Positions 7,728-16,928 of a stretch of 38,861 nt of DNA are shown here, in pieces (position 1 is the stretch's first letter; each line of letters begins with the position of its first letter). The DNA comes from an uncultured archaeon (GTDB lineage: Archaea; Nanobdellota; Nanobdellia; Pacearchaeales; GW2011-AR1). The DNA is taken from positions 1 through 38,861 of the forward strand of contig CAKZRD010000020.1 in assembly GCA_937143345.1 (NCBI GenBank), written 5' to 3'. The notes beneath the pieces were generated by a model. It searched no databases and was not told where the DNA came from. It saw nothing but the letters and a program-made list of their open reading frames with translations. The position numbers were made by a program, and so were the translations under genes.

Positions 7728-8473
7728 TTTGTTTTTATCCTGTTTAATTTTTCAAGAGCTTCAATAGTCGCAAAAGCAACATTAATTGTTGTCCTTGATT
7801 TCCCAAAACTTTTCGTATAAACATCTTTTATTCCTGCCAGTCTTAAGATTTTTTTTACTTCATCTCCGGCAATCAAACCAGTACCCCTCGGAGCAGGCAT
7901 AAGATTTATTTTGTAAGATGAGCACTTTCCTTCTGTTTTTGCAGGAATGCTATGTAATTCAGAACAACCACAATCAAAACTTGCGCAGCCCCTTTTTATT
8001 TTTATTAAGTTTATTTTAGCTTTCCTTAGGGCTTTTTCTCTAGCAGGCAAAGTTTCTGAAGCTCTTCCTAATCCAATTCCAACATACCCTTTCCCATTAC
8101 CAACTGCAACCATAACAGAAAAAGTTAATTTGTTTCCTTCTTCAGTCTTTTTTTGCGTTTGTCTCCAAGCCCTCCTTTTTCCTCCCCCAAACTTTCCTTT
8201 TGCTTGACCAATATTTAAAATTTCAGTTTGAAAACCGCCAAAATAATCGACTATTTCTGGCTCAGATATTTTGCGACATTCTTCAAAAATTTCATCAATA
8301 TCTTTATATTTTCCGGCAAGCACTTCTTTTCCAAGTCTTGTTTTAGGAACCCACTTTTCAAGAAGTTTCTCTCTATCACTTTTTTCTTTTTCTTCAAGTT
8401 CTTTTTGTTTTATCAATTCTTCTCTTAATTTTTCTTCTTCTTTCTCTATAATCTTCTCAATTTCTTCATTCAT
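7724..8473 (-). CDS. rps5: ribosomal protein uS5 with charged N-terminal extension
   Basis: VAVGNGKGYVGIGLGRA; PAPRGTGLIAGDEVKKILRLAGIKDVYTKSFG. Confidence 0.96.
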   Translation of the reverse strand: MNEEIEKIIEKEEEKLREELIKQKELEEKEKSDREKLLEKWVPKTRLGKEVLAGKYKDIDEIFEECRKISEPEIVDYFGGFQTEILNIGQAKGKFGGGKRRAWRQTQKKTEEGNKLTFSVMVAVGNGKGYVGIGLGRASETLPAREKALRKAKINLIKIKRGCASFDCGCSELHSIPAKTEGKCSSYKINLMPAPRGTGLIAGDEVKKILRLAGIKDVYTKSFGKSRTTINVAFATIEALEKLNRIKTK

Positions 8474-8957
8474 TTTTAATTAATTTTTCTTTTAGTTTAT
8501 TAAATTCTTTTTTTATTTCTTCTTTTAAATGTTCCCCTTCCAATCTTTTTTTTGACGGAAAAACTTTTTCATCAGCATTTATTTTTATTCCGCCGTCAAT
8601 CAAACCTTTGACAACAGAATATAACCTTCCCCCATATTTATTCTTATACAAACCAATATCAATAACAGCTTCTTTATTTTTCATTTTTTTAGCCATAACT
8701 AAACCAGTTAAATAACAGGCGGGAAGAGACTTTAAACTACCAGAAAATTTTGTAGGAAAACCTTCATTTATTAAGTCTTTCGAACTTACAGTATTTAAAA
8801 TAAAATCTTGCGCTTCCTTACTTTCAACTTCTTGAACAAAAATATATTTATTTGATTTTCTTATAACAATTCGTGGTTTCTCGGATTTTAAGATTTCTAA
8901 TCTCATTCTATAATTTGTTTTTCCTTCTCTTCTTCTTCGTTTAGGAACAATTTTCAT
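8466..8957 (-). CDS. rpl18: ribosomal protein uL18
   Basis: RRRREGKTNYRMRLEILKSEKPRIVIRKSNKY. Confidence 0.94.
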   Translation of the reverse strand: MKIVPKRRRREGKTNYRMRLEILKSEKPRIVIRKSNKYIFVQEVESKEAQDFILNTVSSKDLINEGFPTKFSGSLKSLPACYLTGLVMAKKMKNKEAVIDIGLYKNKYGGRLYSVVKGLIDGGIKINADEKVFPSKKRLEGEHLKEEIKKEFNKLKEKLIKNE

Positions 8958-9352
8958 TCTTTCAAAACCTCCTGTAAATGCTTAAGACTTCTAAAATAAT
9001 GAGCTTTAATTTTTTTTCTCATCTCATAATATTTTTCTTTATTAATCTTATTTTTTATCTTTAAAACCTTCAAAAAACGCCTTAATTTTCTAGTCAGCAG
9101 AACATACTCTCTCTTTTTATTTTTAACTCTTTTCTTTATTTTTCCAGGCCCTCTTTTATGCTTTCTTTTTTCAACCTTTTTTCTCCCCTTTTTCTCTTTG
9201 ATTTTTATAGCCCCTTTTGAATGCAAATCCAAAATGTCTTGTCTTGTCAAAGCTTCAGTTATCTCATTAAGATTTTCCTGATTAAAGAAAACTCTTTCTT
9301 TTCCAACACCTAAGACCCTCGCTGCAAATTCTTTTTTATTTTTCAAGTTCAT
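8954..9352 (-). CDS. rpl19e: ribosomal protein eL19
   Basis: KKEFAARVLGVGKERVFFN; KHKRGPGKIKKRVKNKKREYV; operon position. Confidence 0.93.
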   Translation of the reverse strand: MNLKNKKEFAARVLGVGKERVFFNQENLNEITEALTRQDILDLHSKGAIKIKEKKGRKKVEKRKHKRGPGKIKKRVKNKKREYVLLTRKLRRFLKVLKIKNKINKEKYYEMRKKIKAHYFRSLKHLQEVLKE

Positions 9353-9722
9353 TTTTTTCCTTTTTGTATTTATTTAAAATTATTAAACCAATTTCATTTG
9401 CCTTCTTTTTTATCTCTTCTCTCTTCTTTTTTCCTACTGAAGAAATTAAAATTGCTTGTCCTTTTTTTAGGTTCTCCAGTTGATTTAAATTTTCAACTTT
9501 TACAAAGCTCATCCCATTAATTTTTCCCCTAATTCTTTTATCATTTCTCCAACCAATAGAAGGTCTTGTCGGATAACCTTTCTTTTTTTTTCTTGTTTTG
9601 CTGTCTCCACCTTTAGGATATCTCCACTTTCTTTTATTTTTTCTTCTTTTACCTAACTTAGAAAATCTTCTCCACTGAACTCTTAAAAAAAGAGGTTTTT
9701 TTCTTTTTTTTATTTCATTCAT
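9336..9722 (-). CDS. rpl32e: ribosomal protein eL32
   Basis: RRFSKLGKRRKNKRKWRYPKGGDSKTRKKKKGYPTRPSIGW. Confidence 0.92.
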   Translation of the reverse strand: MNEIKKRKKPLFLRVQWRRFSKLGKRRKNKRKWRYPKGGDSKTRKKKKGYPTRPSIGWRNDKRIRGKINGMSFVKVENLNQLENLKKGQAILISSVGKKKREEIKKKANEIGLIILNKYKKEKNELEK

Positions 9723-10294
9723 ATCCCCCTCCCATCTTTCTCTATTAAAAATATTCCGTCCTGAAAAACTCTTCTATCTCTTTCTTTGACTTTGGATGCT
9801 CTTTCTATATTAGCAACAGTTTGACCAACAGAGTCTATATCTTCTGAAGAAACTTCTAAAAAATTCCCCTTTATTTCCACTTTAACACCTGGTAAAATTT
9901 TTGCTAACCTTGGTACTTTCTCTCCTAAAAAGTTTTTTATCACTAAATTATCTCCTTCAATTTTTAAAGTCATTGGAAAATGGGCATAGCAAGCTTCCAT
10001 TTTATATACAAAAGGTTTTTCTAAACCTTTAACCATGTTCTTTAAATGTGCTTCTAAAGTGCAAATAATCTTATTTTCTTTTTTTGTAGCTTTTTTTATT
10101 GCTTTAATAATTATTTTTTTCCCTTCAATTTTTATTGAAATTGTTCTAGGATATTTGATCTTTTTTCTAATTTCTTTTTCATTTTTTTTCATTATGAAAA
10201 ATTCATTCTCCAAACTAAAAGAATAACCTTCTGGAAGTTCAATAACTCTTATCGATTTTTCTTGTTTCATCAATAAACATATGCTATCAAGCAC
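9719..10294 (-). CDS. rpl6: ribosomal protein uL6
   Basis: YKMEACYAHFPMTLKIEGDNLVIKNFLGEKVPR; operon position. Confidence 0.93.
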   Translation of the reverse strand: MLDSICLLMKQEKSIRVIELPEGYSFSLENEFFIMKKNEKEIRKKIKYPRTISIKIEGKKIIIKAIKKATKKENKIICTLEAHLKNMVKGLEKPFVYKMEACYAHFPMTLKIEGDNLVIKNFLGEKVPRLAKILPGVKVEIKGNFLEVSSEDIDSVGQTVANIERASKVKERDRRVFQDGIFLIEKDGRGI

Positions 10295-10653
10295 CCTCCA
10301 ATATTTTTCTCATAAGCTTCTTTGTGAGACATTAATCCTTTGTTTGTTGAAATAAAAAGATTGCCAAAATTTCTTGAAATTAAATACCTTCTTGTATATT
10401 TTTCAATTTCTTCTTTTGTTACACTAAACCTTGGTTTTATTGCTCCGCATTTGTTTAATTTTTCTTTTATATGAACTTTAACAGAAGGTTTTTTATCATC
10501 AATAACCTCAAAATCTATGTAATCTTCTTTTTTCATAAGATTAAATAAAGAAATTAAAAGTTTAGAGATTTTTTTTATTTCTAACTCTTTTTTTCCTACT
10601 TTTTTAACATTCATTATCATATTCAATGCATCTGAAATTATGTCTTGTGCCAT
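10270..10653 (-). CDS. rps8: ribosomal protein uS8
   Basis: DIISDALNMIMN; IKPRFSVTKEEIEKYTRRYL; NKGLMSHKEA. Confidence 0.94.
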   Translation of the reverse strand: MAQDIISDALNMIMNVKKVGKKELEIKKISKLLISLFNLMKKEDYIDFEVIDDKKPSVKVHIKEKLNKCGAIKPRFSVTKEEIEKYTRRYLISRNFGNLFISTNKGLMSHKEAYEKNIGGCLIAYVY

Positions 10654-10654
10654 T

Positions 10655-10885
10655 TTAACTGTATTTTTTAAAACCTATTTGTTCTGCAAGTTGTCTAAAA
10701 CATTGTCGACATAAATTAATTCCATATTGACCTACGTGCGCTCCAATTCTCCCGCAATTCTCACATTTCTTAACTGATGTTCCAAACTTTCTTTCTTTTG
10801 GCTTGTTATGCTTAAGAAATCTTTTAAGTTTTGCTGGTTTGTTTTTTAATTGTTTTGTTATTTTTTTCCAATCACTTGCAGTCAT
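10655..10885 (-). CDS. rps14: ribosomal protein uS14 (zinc type)
   Basis: [36 protein letters not shown]. Confidence 0.93.
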   Translation of the reverse strand: MTASDWKKITKQLKNKPAKLKRFLKHNKPKERKFGTSVKKCENCGRIGAHVGQYGINLCRQCFRQLAEQIGFKKYS

Positions 10886-11394
10886 TTTTTCCTCCTTAAT
10901 ATTTTAGATTTAAAGTTTTCTTCCATAAATCTTATAATTTCTTCTTTTGAAACATCCATTCTTCTAACTCTTGTTTCTCTAATTTTTCTCAGAGAAACTC
11001 TTCTCCCATTTCTTGTAAATGAAACATCGACTCCAAGCCCCATTATTCCAACTTCTCTTACATATTCAACTCCAGGGATTTCAATATACTCTTTTATGCC
11101 AAATGAAAAATGATTTTTTTGTATTTGTTTTTCTTTTAGAGTGTTATTAATTGCACCGAGAAGTTTTTTTAATTGTTCTGTTGCTTCTTTTCTTCTTAAA
11201 GTAACAATGGCCCCAATCTCTAAACCAGGTCTAACCTCCCAAGTTGGAATTCTCTTTTTTGCTTTTGTTTTAAGAGGTTTCCTTCCTGTTAAGATCTCTA
11301 AAAGTTTGCAAGCTTTTTCTATTTCTTCTCCTTTTGCTCCAATACTCAAAACAACTTTCTCAATTTTTATTTTTCTCATAGGATTTTCTTTCAT
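10882..11394 (-). CDS. rpl5: ribosomal protein uL5
   Basis: [42 protein letters not shown]. Confidence 0.95.
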   Translation of the reverse strand: MKENPMRKIKIEKVVLSIGAKGEEIEKACKLLEILTGRKPLKTKAKKRIPTWEVRPGLEIGAIVTLRRKEATEQLKKLLGAINNTLKEKQIQKNHFSFGIKEYIEIPGVEYVREVGIMGLGVDVSFTRNGRRVSLRKIRETRVRRMDVSKEEIIRFMEENFKSKILRRKK

Positions 11395-12029
11395 TCTATA
11401 ACAAGGAGTGCCTCTTTAGATAGAAGTGCTTCTCCATCATCGAATTTAATTTTAAACATTGTTTTTTCTCCAACTTTTTCAATAGAAACAACTTTACCTA
11501 TTTTTCCTAAATATTTCCCTTTAACTATCTCGACATTTGCTCCTTCTTTTAAAGAAAGGATTTTTATAAGTTTATTTTCTGGAGAAGAAAGAATAACACT
11601 ATCTCCCAAAGAAAATTTTTCTTTGATTAAAAGATTTGTTCCGTCTTCTAAATTAGCTTGAACTTTTTTATCTTTTAATATTTTTTTTCCAATAACTTTA
11701 AGTATCCTTTTTTTCTCTTTTTTTATTTCTTCTAAAAAATATTTCTTATTTTTCAAAATAACTTTATAACATTTTTCTTCAACCTCAACAAAATCCCTCA
11801 AACCAATAGGAAACTTAATATCTTTTATTACTCTTCCATTCACTTTAATATTTCCTCCTAAACAAATTTTTTTAGTTTCGTGTTTTGTTCTTGCAATTTT
11901 TAAAATATCTCTTAAAATAAAAATTAAAGGCATTTTATTATTTTGAAAATGAGAAGCTACACTAACATATTTTGTTCCTTTTCTCGGAAGAGGAATTTCC
12001 CTGGGCAACTCACTTCTTTTCTTGTGCAT
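11391..12029 (-). CDS. rps4e: ribosomal protein eS4
   Basis: S4-like IKVNGRVIKDIKFPIGLRDFV and KOW-like VEIVKGKYLGKIGKV. Confidence 0.94.
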   Translation of the reverse strand: MHKKRSELPREIPLPRKGTKYVSVASHFQNNKMPLIFILRDILKIARTKHETKKICLGGNIKVNGRVIKDIKFPIGLRDFVEVEEKCYKVILKNKKYFLEEIKKEKKRILKVIGKKILKDKKVQANLEDGTNLLIKEKFSLGDSVILSSPENKLIKILSLKEGANVEIVKGKYLGKIGKVVSIEKVGEKTMFKIKFDDGEALLSKEALLVIE

Positions 12030-12414
12030 TTTCTTTTTCCTCCTTCAATCTTTTAAAACGTTTTTTGTCATCTTCTTTAAGTTTAATTATTTTTAATTTT
12101 GATGGATGAAACCAAACAACCACTTTCGTTCCATCTTTTTTTGTTCTCGTTATTCCCTCAATAGAAACCCTGACTTTTTTCCTATCAACAGAATCTATTT
12201 TTCCATACCTATTTTTAAATTCTCCCCTCATAACTTTAACTTCATCTCCTTTGACTAATTCGAAATTTCTTCTTCCGTATTTTTTTCTCAAAACTTTATC
12301 CAATGTAGCTGACATTAATTTTTGCCTTAAATGTAAAGGCAAGTTATACAAATATTTTCTTTGTTTTCTTGGTTGCTTACTCGATTTCCATTTTTTTGAA
12401 AATTCTTTTTTCAT
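12010..12414 (-). CDS. rpl24: ribosomal protein uL24
   Basis: KSSKQPRKQRKYLYNLPLHLRQKLMSA; KOW motif VKVMRGEFKNRYGKI. Confidence 0.95.
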   Translation of the reverse strand: MKKEFSKKWKSSKQPRKQRKYLYNLPLHLRQKLMSATLDKVLRKKYGRRNFELVKGDEVKVMRGEFKNRYGKIDSVDRKKVRVSIEGITRTKKDGTKVVVWFHPSKLKIIKLKEDDKKRFKRLKEEKENAQEKK

Positions 12415-12415
12415 T

Positions 12416-12817
12416 TTAATAGATTACCGAAGCTAACTTCGATACCTCTTTCCATCTTTCTTGAATTTCTCTTGCTACTGGTCCTTTTATTTGTGTTCCT
12501 TTCGGATTTCCTTTATCGTCTTTTAATAAAACAACGGCGTTATCTGTAAAACAAACTCTTTCTCCATTTAATCTTCTCCAAGGTTTTTTTTGTCTAACAA
12601 TAACAGCATCAAAAACTTGCCCCTTAATTTTAGGATCCCCTTTTTTTATAGATACTTTTACCCAATCACCAACTCTTGCAGGAGTTTGCCTACCCTTTCT
12701 AGCATGTGCTCGAATAACAGAAACAATCTTAGCAACTCTTGCCCTACTGTTATCGCACACTTCGACATAACTTCCAACATTTAGTCCTCTTGTAACTCTA
12801 GATGCTATTGCTTTCAT
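12416..12817 (-). CDS. rpl14: ribosomal protein uL14
   Basis: ASRVTRGLNVGSYVEVCDNSRARVAKIVSV. Confidence 0.96.
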   Translation of the reverse strand: MKAIASRVTRGLNVGSYVEVCDNSRARVAKIVSVIRAHARKGRQTPARVGDWVKVSIKKGDPKIKGQVFDAVIVRQKKPWRRLNGERVCFTDNAVVLLKDDKGNPKGTQIKGPVAREIQERWKEVSKLASVIY

Positions 12818-13121
12818 TTGTACCCCTTATCTTTTTATTTAATACAAAATGAATGGTTTTTGATATTGGCCTACACTCTTTTATTTGAACTAAATCACCA
12901 ACATTTATTGAATCTTTTAACTCTAAAGGAAGTTTAGCATGAAGGGTTGTTTTTCTTTTTTCGTATCTTTCATATTTTGGAATATAAAGTAATCTATCAA
13001 AAGAAACAACAACTCTATTAGTAAATTTTTTTATTACAAAACCTTCAAAAGTTCTTCCCCTTAGGGAAAAATTTTTTTCAGAGAGATTCTCTTTGTTTTT
13101 TTTATTTTTTTCTTTTTTCAT
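12798..13121 (-). CDS. rps17: ribosomal protein uS17
   Basis: RGRTFEGFVIKKFTNRVVVSFDRLLYIPKYERYEKRKTTLHAKLP. Confidence 0.93.
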   Translation of the reverse strand: MKKEKNKKNKENLSEKNFSLRGRTFEGFVIKKFTNRVVVSFDRLLYIPKYERYEKRKTTLHAKLPLELKDSINVGDLVQIKECRPISKTIHFVLNKKIRGTNESNSI

Positions 13122-13414
13122 AGTGTTATATTTTCAGGACTAAAACCTTCCTCCACTAAAACTTTTTTGATTTTATTTAAGTGGTCTCCTTGAAGTTCTA
13201 TTTTATCTTTCTCTATTTTTCCACCACAAGCAAGTTTCATTTTTAATTTTTTTCCGAGTTTCTGAGTGTCTAATTCGCTAAGGCCAGAGATAACGGTTAT
13301 TATTTTTCCAAACTTTCTTTTTTCTTTTTTTATCGTTATTGTTTGGCTTTTTTTTGTTAATTCAACACAAACACAGGCCTCTAACGGAAGACCACAATTT
13401 GGACAAATATGCAT
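13118..13414 (-). CDS. translation initiation factor aIF1 (SUI1 family)
   Basis: N-terminal zinc-finger-like CPNCGLPLEACVC and SUI1 core GKIITVISGL...KLKMKLACGGKIEKDKIELQGDH. Confidence 0.93.
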   Translation of the reverse strand: MHICPNCGLPLEACVCVELTKKSQTITIKKEKRKFGKIITVISGLSELDTQKLGKKLKMKLACGGKIEKDKIELQGDHLNKIKKVLVEEGFSPENITL

Positions 13415-13542
13415 TATCCTTTTTTCTTTTCCTCCTTAACAAATTTATTTGAAAGTATTTTTGATATTTCTCTTCTAATAAGTTTCTTCTTATTTTTTTC
13501 TTTTAACAATCTTATTTTTAGTTCTTTTAGTTTTTCATTCAT
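13414..13542 (-). CDS. rpl29: ribosomal protein uL29, very short (42 aa)
   Basis: MNEKLKELKIRLLKEKNKKKLIRREISKILSNKFVKEEKKKG between uS3 and SUI1; TAATG junction with SUI1; missing from the ORF track. Confidence 0.8.
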   Translation of the reverse strand: MNEKLKELKIRLLKEKNKKKLIRREISKILSNKFVKEEKKKG

Positions 13543-14212
13543 TTCTTTTTACCTTTTTTTTAATTTTTTCTTCTTTTACATTTTTAGATAAAGATGATTC
13601 CTTTAATCCCTGAATCAGTTCTTCATTAATAATTACGCCTTCTTTCGCTTCTTTTATAGGTCTTAATATCAAAACCTCTATTCCTACTACACCTGCATTA
13701 TCTTGGGCAGCTGTTTGTGCCTTATCAACAAGTTTTCTTTGATTTCCTGTTTTCTTTAAATAACCAAACTTAAATCTCCATGTTTTAGCTCTTTCACTTG
13801 GAAGTCTTCCAGAAAGAACAATTTCCCCGCCCAATGCACCGGCTTTTTTCATTTCTTCAAGTGCTTTATAAGCAATTGCTTTAAACCTCAAAGAACCAAA
13901 TCTTTCTATAGACAAAGCTATATTATCTGCGACCAATTGTGCATCTAACTCTTTAACTTTTATTTCTTGTATTTCAATATGTGGATTCTCCATCTTAAAT
14001 TTTTTCTTTAATATTTCAGTTAAATTTTCTATTGATTCTGATCTTCTTCCGATGATAACTCCAGGTTTGGGCGTTGTTATAATAACTTTTTCTCCTATAG
14101 GAGTGTACTCTATTTTAACAGAAGAAATTTTTCCTTTTCCAAATTCTCTTCTAATAAAATTTTTTACCCCCAATTCTTCTTTAGCCATTGAAACAAACTT
14201 TCTTTCTTCCAT
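13535..14212 (-). CDS. rps3: ribosomal protein uS3
   Basis: KH domain PKPGVIIGRRSESIENLTE; SGRLPSERAKTWRFKFGYLKKTG. Confidence 0.96.
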   Translation of the reverse strand: MEERKFVSMAKEELGVKNFIRREFGKGKISSVKIEYTPIGEKVIITTPKPGVIIGRRSESIENLTEILKKKFKMENPHIEIQEIKVKELDAQLVADNIALSIERFGSLRFKAIAYKALEEMKKAGALGGEIVLSGRLPSERAKTWRFKFGYLKKTGNQRKLVDKAQTAAQDNAGVVGIEVLILRPIKEAKEGVIINEELIQGLKESSLSKNVKEEKIKKKVKRNE

Positions 14213-14799
14213 TATTTTTCCTCTTGAAATTCTTTAGCTTCTAAATAAATATGAGTTCTTTTTCCCCTAACTCTTCCTCTTCTATAAGGTCTTGAAGAAA
14301 TATTTGAAATAGCTAAATTTATATAAGGATTTTCTATTCCACAAACATTCGAATTTGCCTTTAATTGTTTTAATAATTTAATTATTTCTTTTGAAGTGTT
14401 TAAAGGATAACGCCCTGCTTCCATTCCCCTCCTATGCGGAATTTCTGCTCCCTTCATTGGAACAGCTCTTTTAAATTCTAAAACTTCTTCTAACATTTTT
14501 ATTGCATCATCGATTTTTTTACCTTTTATCATTTTTAATATAAACTTTGATTGTTTTGCGCTTATTCTTAATGAAAGCCCACGAACAATTGCTTTTTCTT
14601 TCTTTTTAGTTTCTTTTGTTTCATTCTTTTTCTCCTCTGGCTTTTTTTCCTTTTCTTCAATTTTCTCTTCCTTTTTTTCAGGAGAATTTTCTTTTTCAAT
14701 CTTGTTTTCTTCTCCTATATTTTCAATTTTCTCTTTTGCTTTTTCATTTTTTTCACTAACTTTCTCTTCAGTTTTATCTTTGAATTTTTTTATTGCCAT
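14212..14799 (-). CDS. rpl22: ribosomal protein uL22 with Lys/Glu-rich N-terminal extension
   Basis: RGLSLRISAKQSKFI...IPHRRGMEAGRYPLNTSKEI; SSRPYRRGRVRGKRTHI. Confidence 0.95.
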   Translation of the reverse strand: MAIKKFKDKTEEKVSEKNEKAKEKIENIGEENKIEKENSPEKKEEKIEEKEKKPEEKKNETKETKKKEKAIVRGLSLRISAKQSKFILKMIKGKKIDDAIKMLEEVLEFKRAVPMKGAEIPHRRGMEAGRYPLNTSKEIIKLLKQLKANSNVCGIENPYINLAISNISSRPYRRGRVRGKRTHIYLEAKEFQEEK

Positions 14800-14801
14800 T
14801 T

Positions 14802-15203
14802 TTATTTAACAGACAAATGAGAAGAACCTTTAGTTGCTCCTATACCAGCAGCCCCATGCTTAACTGGTTTTCGGTTTAGTACGAATTCTCCTAATCTATG
14901 TCCTATCATCTCTTCCGTTATTTTGACAGGAACAAATTCTTTTCCGTTATGAATACCTACTGTCCAACCAATAAATTGTGGAATTATCACTAAATCCCTA
15001 AAATGTGTTCTTGGCATCTTACCTTTTTGTATTTTTTTTGATGCTTTCTTTAAGAATTTTAAATGCAAATTTTCATTTCTTATTAAGCTTCTTCTTTCTC
15101 GCGCTGTTAAGAGTTTAGAAAATTCTAAAAAACTCATATTTTTTAATTCGTCTAATGTTTTTCCTCTATATTTCTTTTTTTTAGAAGTAACTTCTTCCTT
15201 CAT
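14802..15203 (-). CDS. rps19: ribosomal protein uS19
   Basis: THFRDLVIIPQFIGWTVGIHNGKEFVPVKITEEMIGHRLGEFVLNRK. Confidence 0.97.
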   Translation of the reverse strand: MKEEVTSKKKKYRGKTLDELKNMSFLEFSKLLTARERRSLIRNENLHLKFLKKASKKIQKGKMPRTHFRDLVIIPQFIGWTVGIHNGKEFVPVKITEEMIGHRLGEFVLNRKPVKHGAAGIGATKGSSHLSVK

Positions 15204-15898
15204 GCTTTTTTCCTCCCAGTTCTTTTAGGATAAAGTAAACCAACTTTTTGTCCAGAAGAAGCAAATCTCTTTACTATCTTGCTCTTTATTCTTTTTCCTC
15301 TTCCAGAACCAAAAGGATGATCAACTGCATTCATCTTAACAGCAGATGTTCTCGGCCATTTTTTAGATTTTGCTTTTTTGATAAAATATTTTTTTCCTGC
15401 TTTTAGAATTGGTTTGTCTAATCTTCCCTGCCCTGCTATTTCCCCTATTGTTGCTCTACAATTTTCTTTAAATATTTTTATTTCTTTTGAGGGCATTAAA
15501 ACTTTAACACCGAAATTTTCTTTAGAAAGAATTAAAGCAGAGTTCCCACCTGTTCTAACAAATTTTCCCCCGTCAAACGGATTTTTTTCTATATTAAAAA
15601 TTTTAGTTCCTGGATTGATATTAACTAAGAAATTTATACTTCCTTCTTTTTCTCCACCAAAAGAAATTTTATCTCCGACTGCTAAACCTTTGTTAGCTAT
15701 ATTTATGAATGTTTTTCCAGTTTTATTTTTTAATTTAACCAAGGGGGCGCTGTGACCTGCAGATCTTAAGAAATCAATAATTTCCCATTCCCCATTCAAA
15801 TCTTTAGGATAAGAAGGTTTAACAGAAAAAGCTTTCCTTTTAACTCTATAAACTAAACTTCCATGCCCTCTTGCTTGTTGGATTATTCTTTTTCCCAT
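15200..15898 (-). CDS. rpl2: ribosomal protein uL2
   Basis: GKRIIQQARGHGSLVYRVKRKAF; WPRTSAVKMNAVDHPFGSGRGK. Confidence 0.97.
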   Translation of the reverse strand: MGKRIIQQARGHGSLVYRVKRKAFSVKPSYPKDLNGEWEIIDFLRSAGHSAPLVKLKNKTGKTFINIANKGLAVGDKISFGGEKEGSINFLVNINPGTKIFNIEKNPFDGGKFVRTGGNSALILSKENFGVKVLMPSKEIKIFKENCRATIGEIAGQGRLDKPILKAGKKYFIKKAKSKKWPRTSAVKMNAVDHPFGSGRGKRIKSKIVKRFASSGQKVGLLYPKRTGRKKA

Positions 15899-16155
15899 TA
15901 TAATGTTCCTACTTTCGTCGCCACATCAGCGGCAGAAAATTCCTTTTTTAATTTAACATAAGCATATTTTTTATTTCCTTTTATTAAAGTTCTTACTTTT
16001 TCAACTTTAACATCAAATAAAACTTCAACTTCTTTTTTTATTTCTTCTTTTTTTGTTTTTCTGTCTGTTTCAAAAACTAAAGTGTTTTCTCTTTCAATCA
16101 TCTTAACTATTTTTTCCGTCGATTTAGTTCCTCTTAAGATTATTTTTTCTTCCAT
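15898..16155 (-). CDS. rpl23: ribosomal protein uL23
   Basis: TEKIVKMIERENTLVFETDRKTKKEEIKKEVEVLFDVKVEKVRTL. Confidence 0.95.
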   Translation of the reverse strand: MEEKIILRGTKSTEKIVKMIERENTLVFETDRKTKKEEIKKEVEVLFDVKVEKVRTLIKGNKKYAYVKLKKEFSAADVATKVGTL

Positions 16156-16928
16156 ATTTCTCCTATCTCTTTAATCGAATTTTCTGTAAATAAAATTAAT
16201 CTTCCAAGTTTTCCGTTTAAACTTAAATCAGCTATTTTTAATTCTGGAGTTTTTTTAATTTCTAATCCTTTAATTTTAAAATTCTCATTTTTGGAGATAA
16301 CAAATAAAATCCCTGCAGTTTTTTTGTATTTTCTTCCTCGCATTTTTCCTTTTCCTGCCCTTATTTTTTTATTTTGAAGCAAACTATCAAATTTCTCTCC
16401 GATTATTTTTTTCATTAGATTGAAAAAATCTTTTGTTTTGAGTTTTAAGACATCGCTTGAAAAAATAAATGGCAAATTTGAAATTTTTAGATTGTAATTT
16501 TTCTCAATAATCTTTTTATCTATAGATGATGTTAGGCAAGAATTAATTGCTAAAAGAAGCTCTTTTTTATTTATTTTTCTAAATTGGTTTTCTTCAACTC
16601 TTGGTGGATGTGCCTCTCTACCTCCGACAGTAGAAGCTGCTGTTGCTCCGACCCATGTAAAAGAAGAGCCGTTTCTCGCCATAATTTTCCTAGGTATTCT
16701 TGAAATTCCTCTTCCATATGTAACTTTCCACGCATGTCTTTTTTTTCTTAAAATCCCAGAAGCAGAATACATTGCTCCAGCACCTATTTTTGTTCCGTGT
16801 GGTTGTTTTCTTTTTTGTGCTTCGAAAACTTTTTGAACAATATCTTTTCTTATTCCAGAAAAAAAATTAAATGGTAAAACAATTTCGCCCGTTTCCTTCC
16901 CTTCTTTGTTTAATATTTTTGCTTTCAT
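16140..16928 (-). CDS. rpl4: ribosomal protein uL4
   Basis: RKKRHAWKVTYGRGISRIPRKIMARNGSSFTWVGATAASTVGGREAHPP. Confidence 0.97.
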   Translation of the reverse strand: MKAKILNKEGKETGEIVLPFNFFSGIRKDIVQKVFEAQKRKQPHGTKIGAGAMYSASGILRKKRHAWKVTYGRGISRIPRKIMARNGSSFTWVGATAASTVGGREAHPPRVEENQFRKINKKELLLAINSCLTSSIDKKIIEKNYNLKISNLPFIFSSDVLKLKTKDFFNLMKKIIGEKFDSLLQNKKIRAGKGKMRGRKYKKTAGILFVISKNENFKIKGLEIKKTPELKIADLSLNGKLGRLILFTENSIKEIGEIWKKK

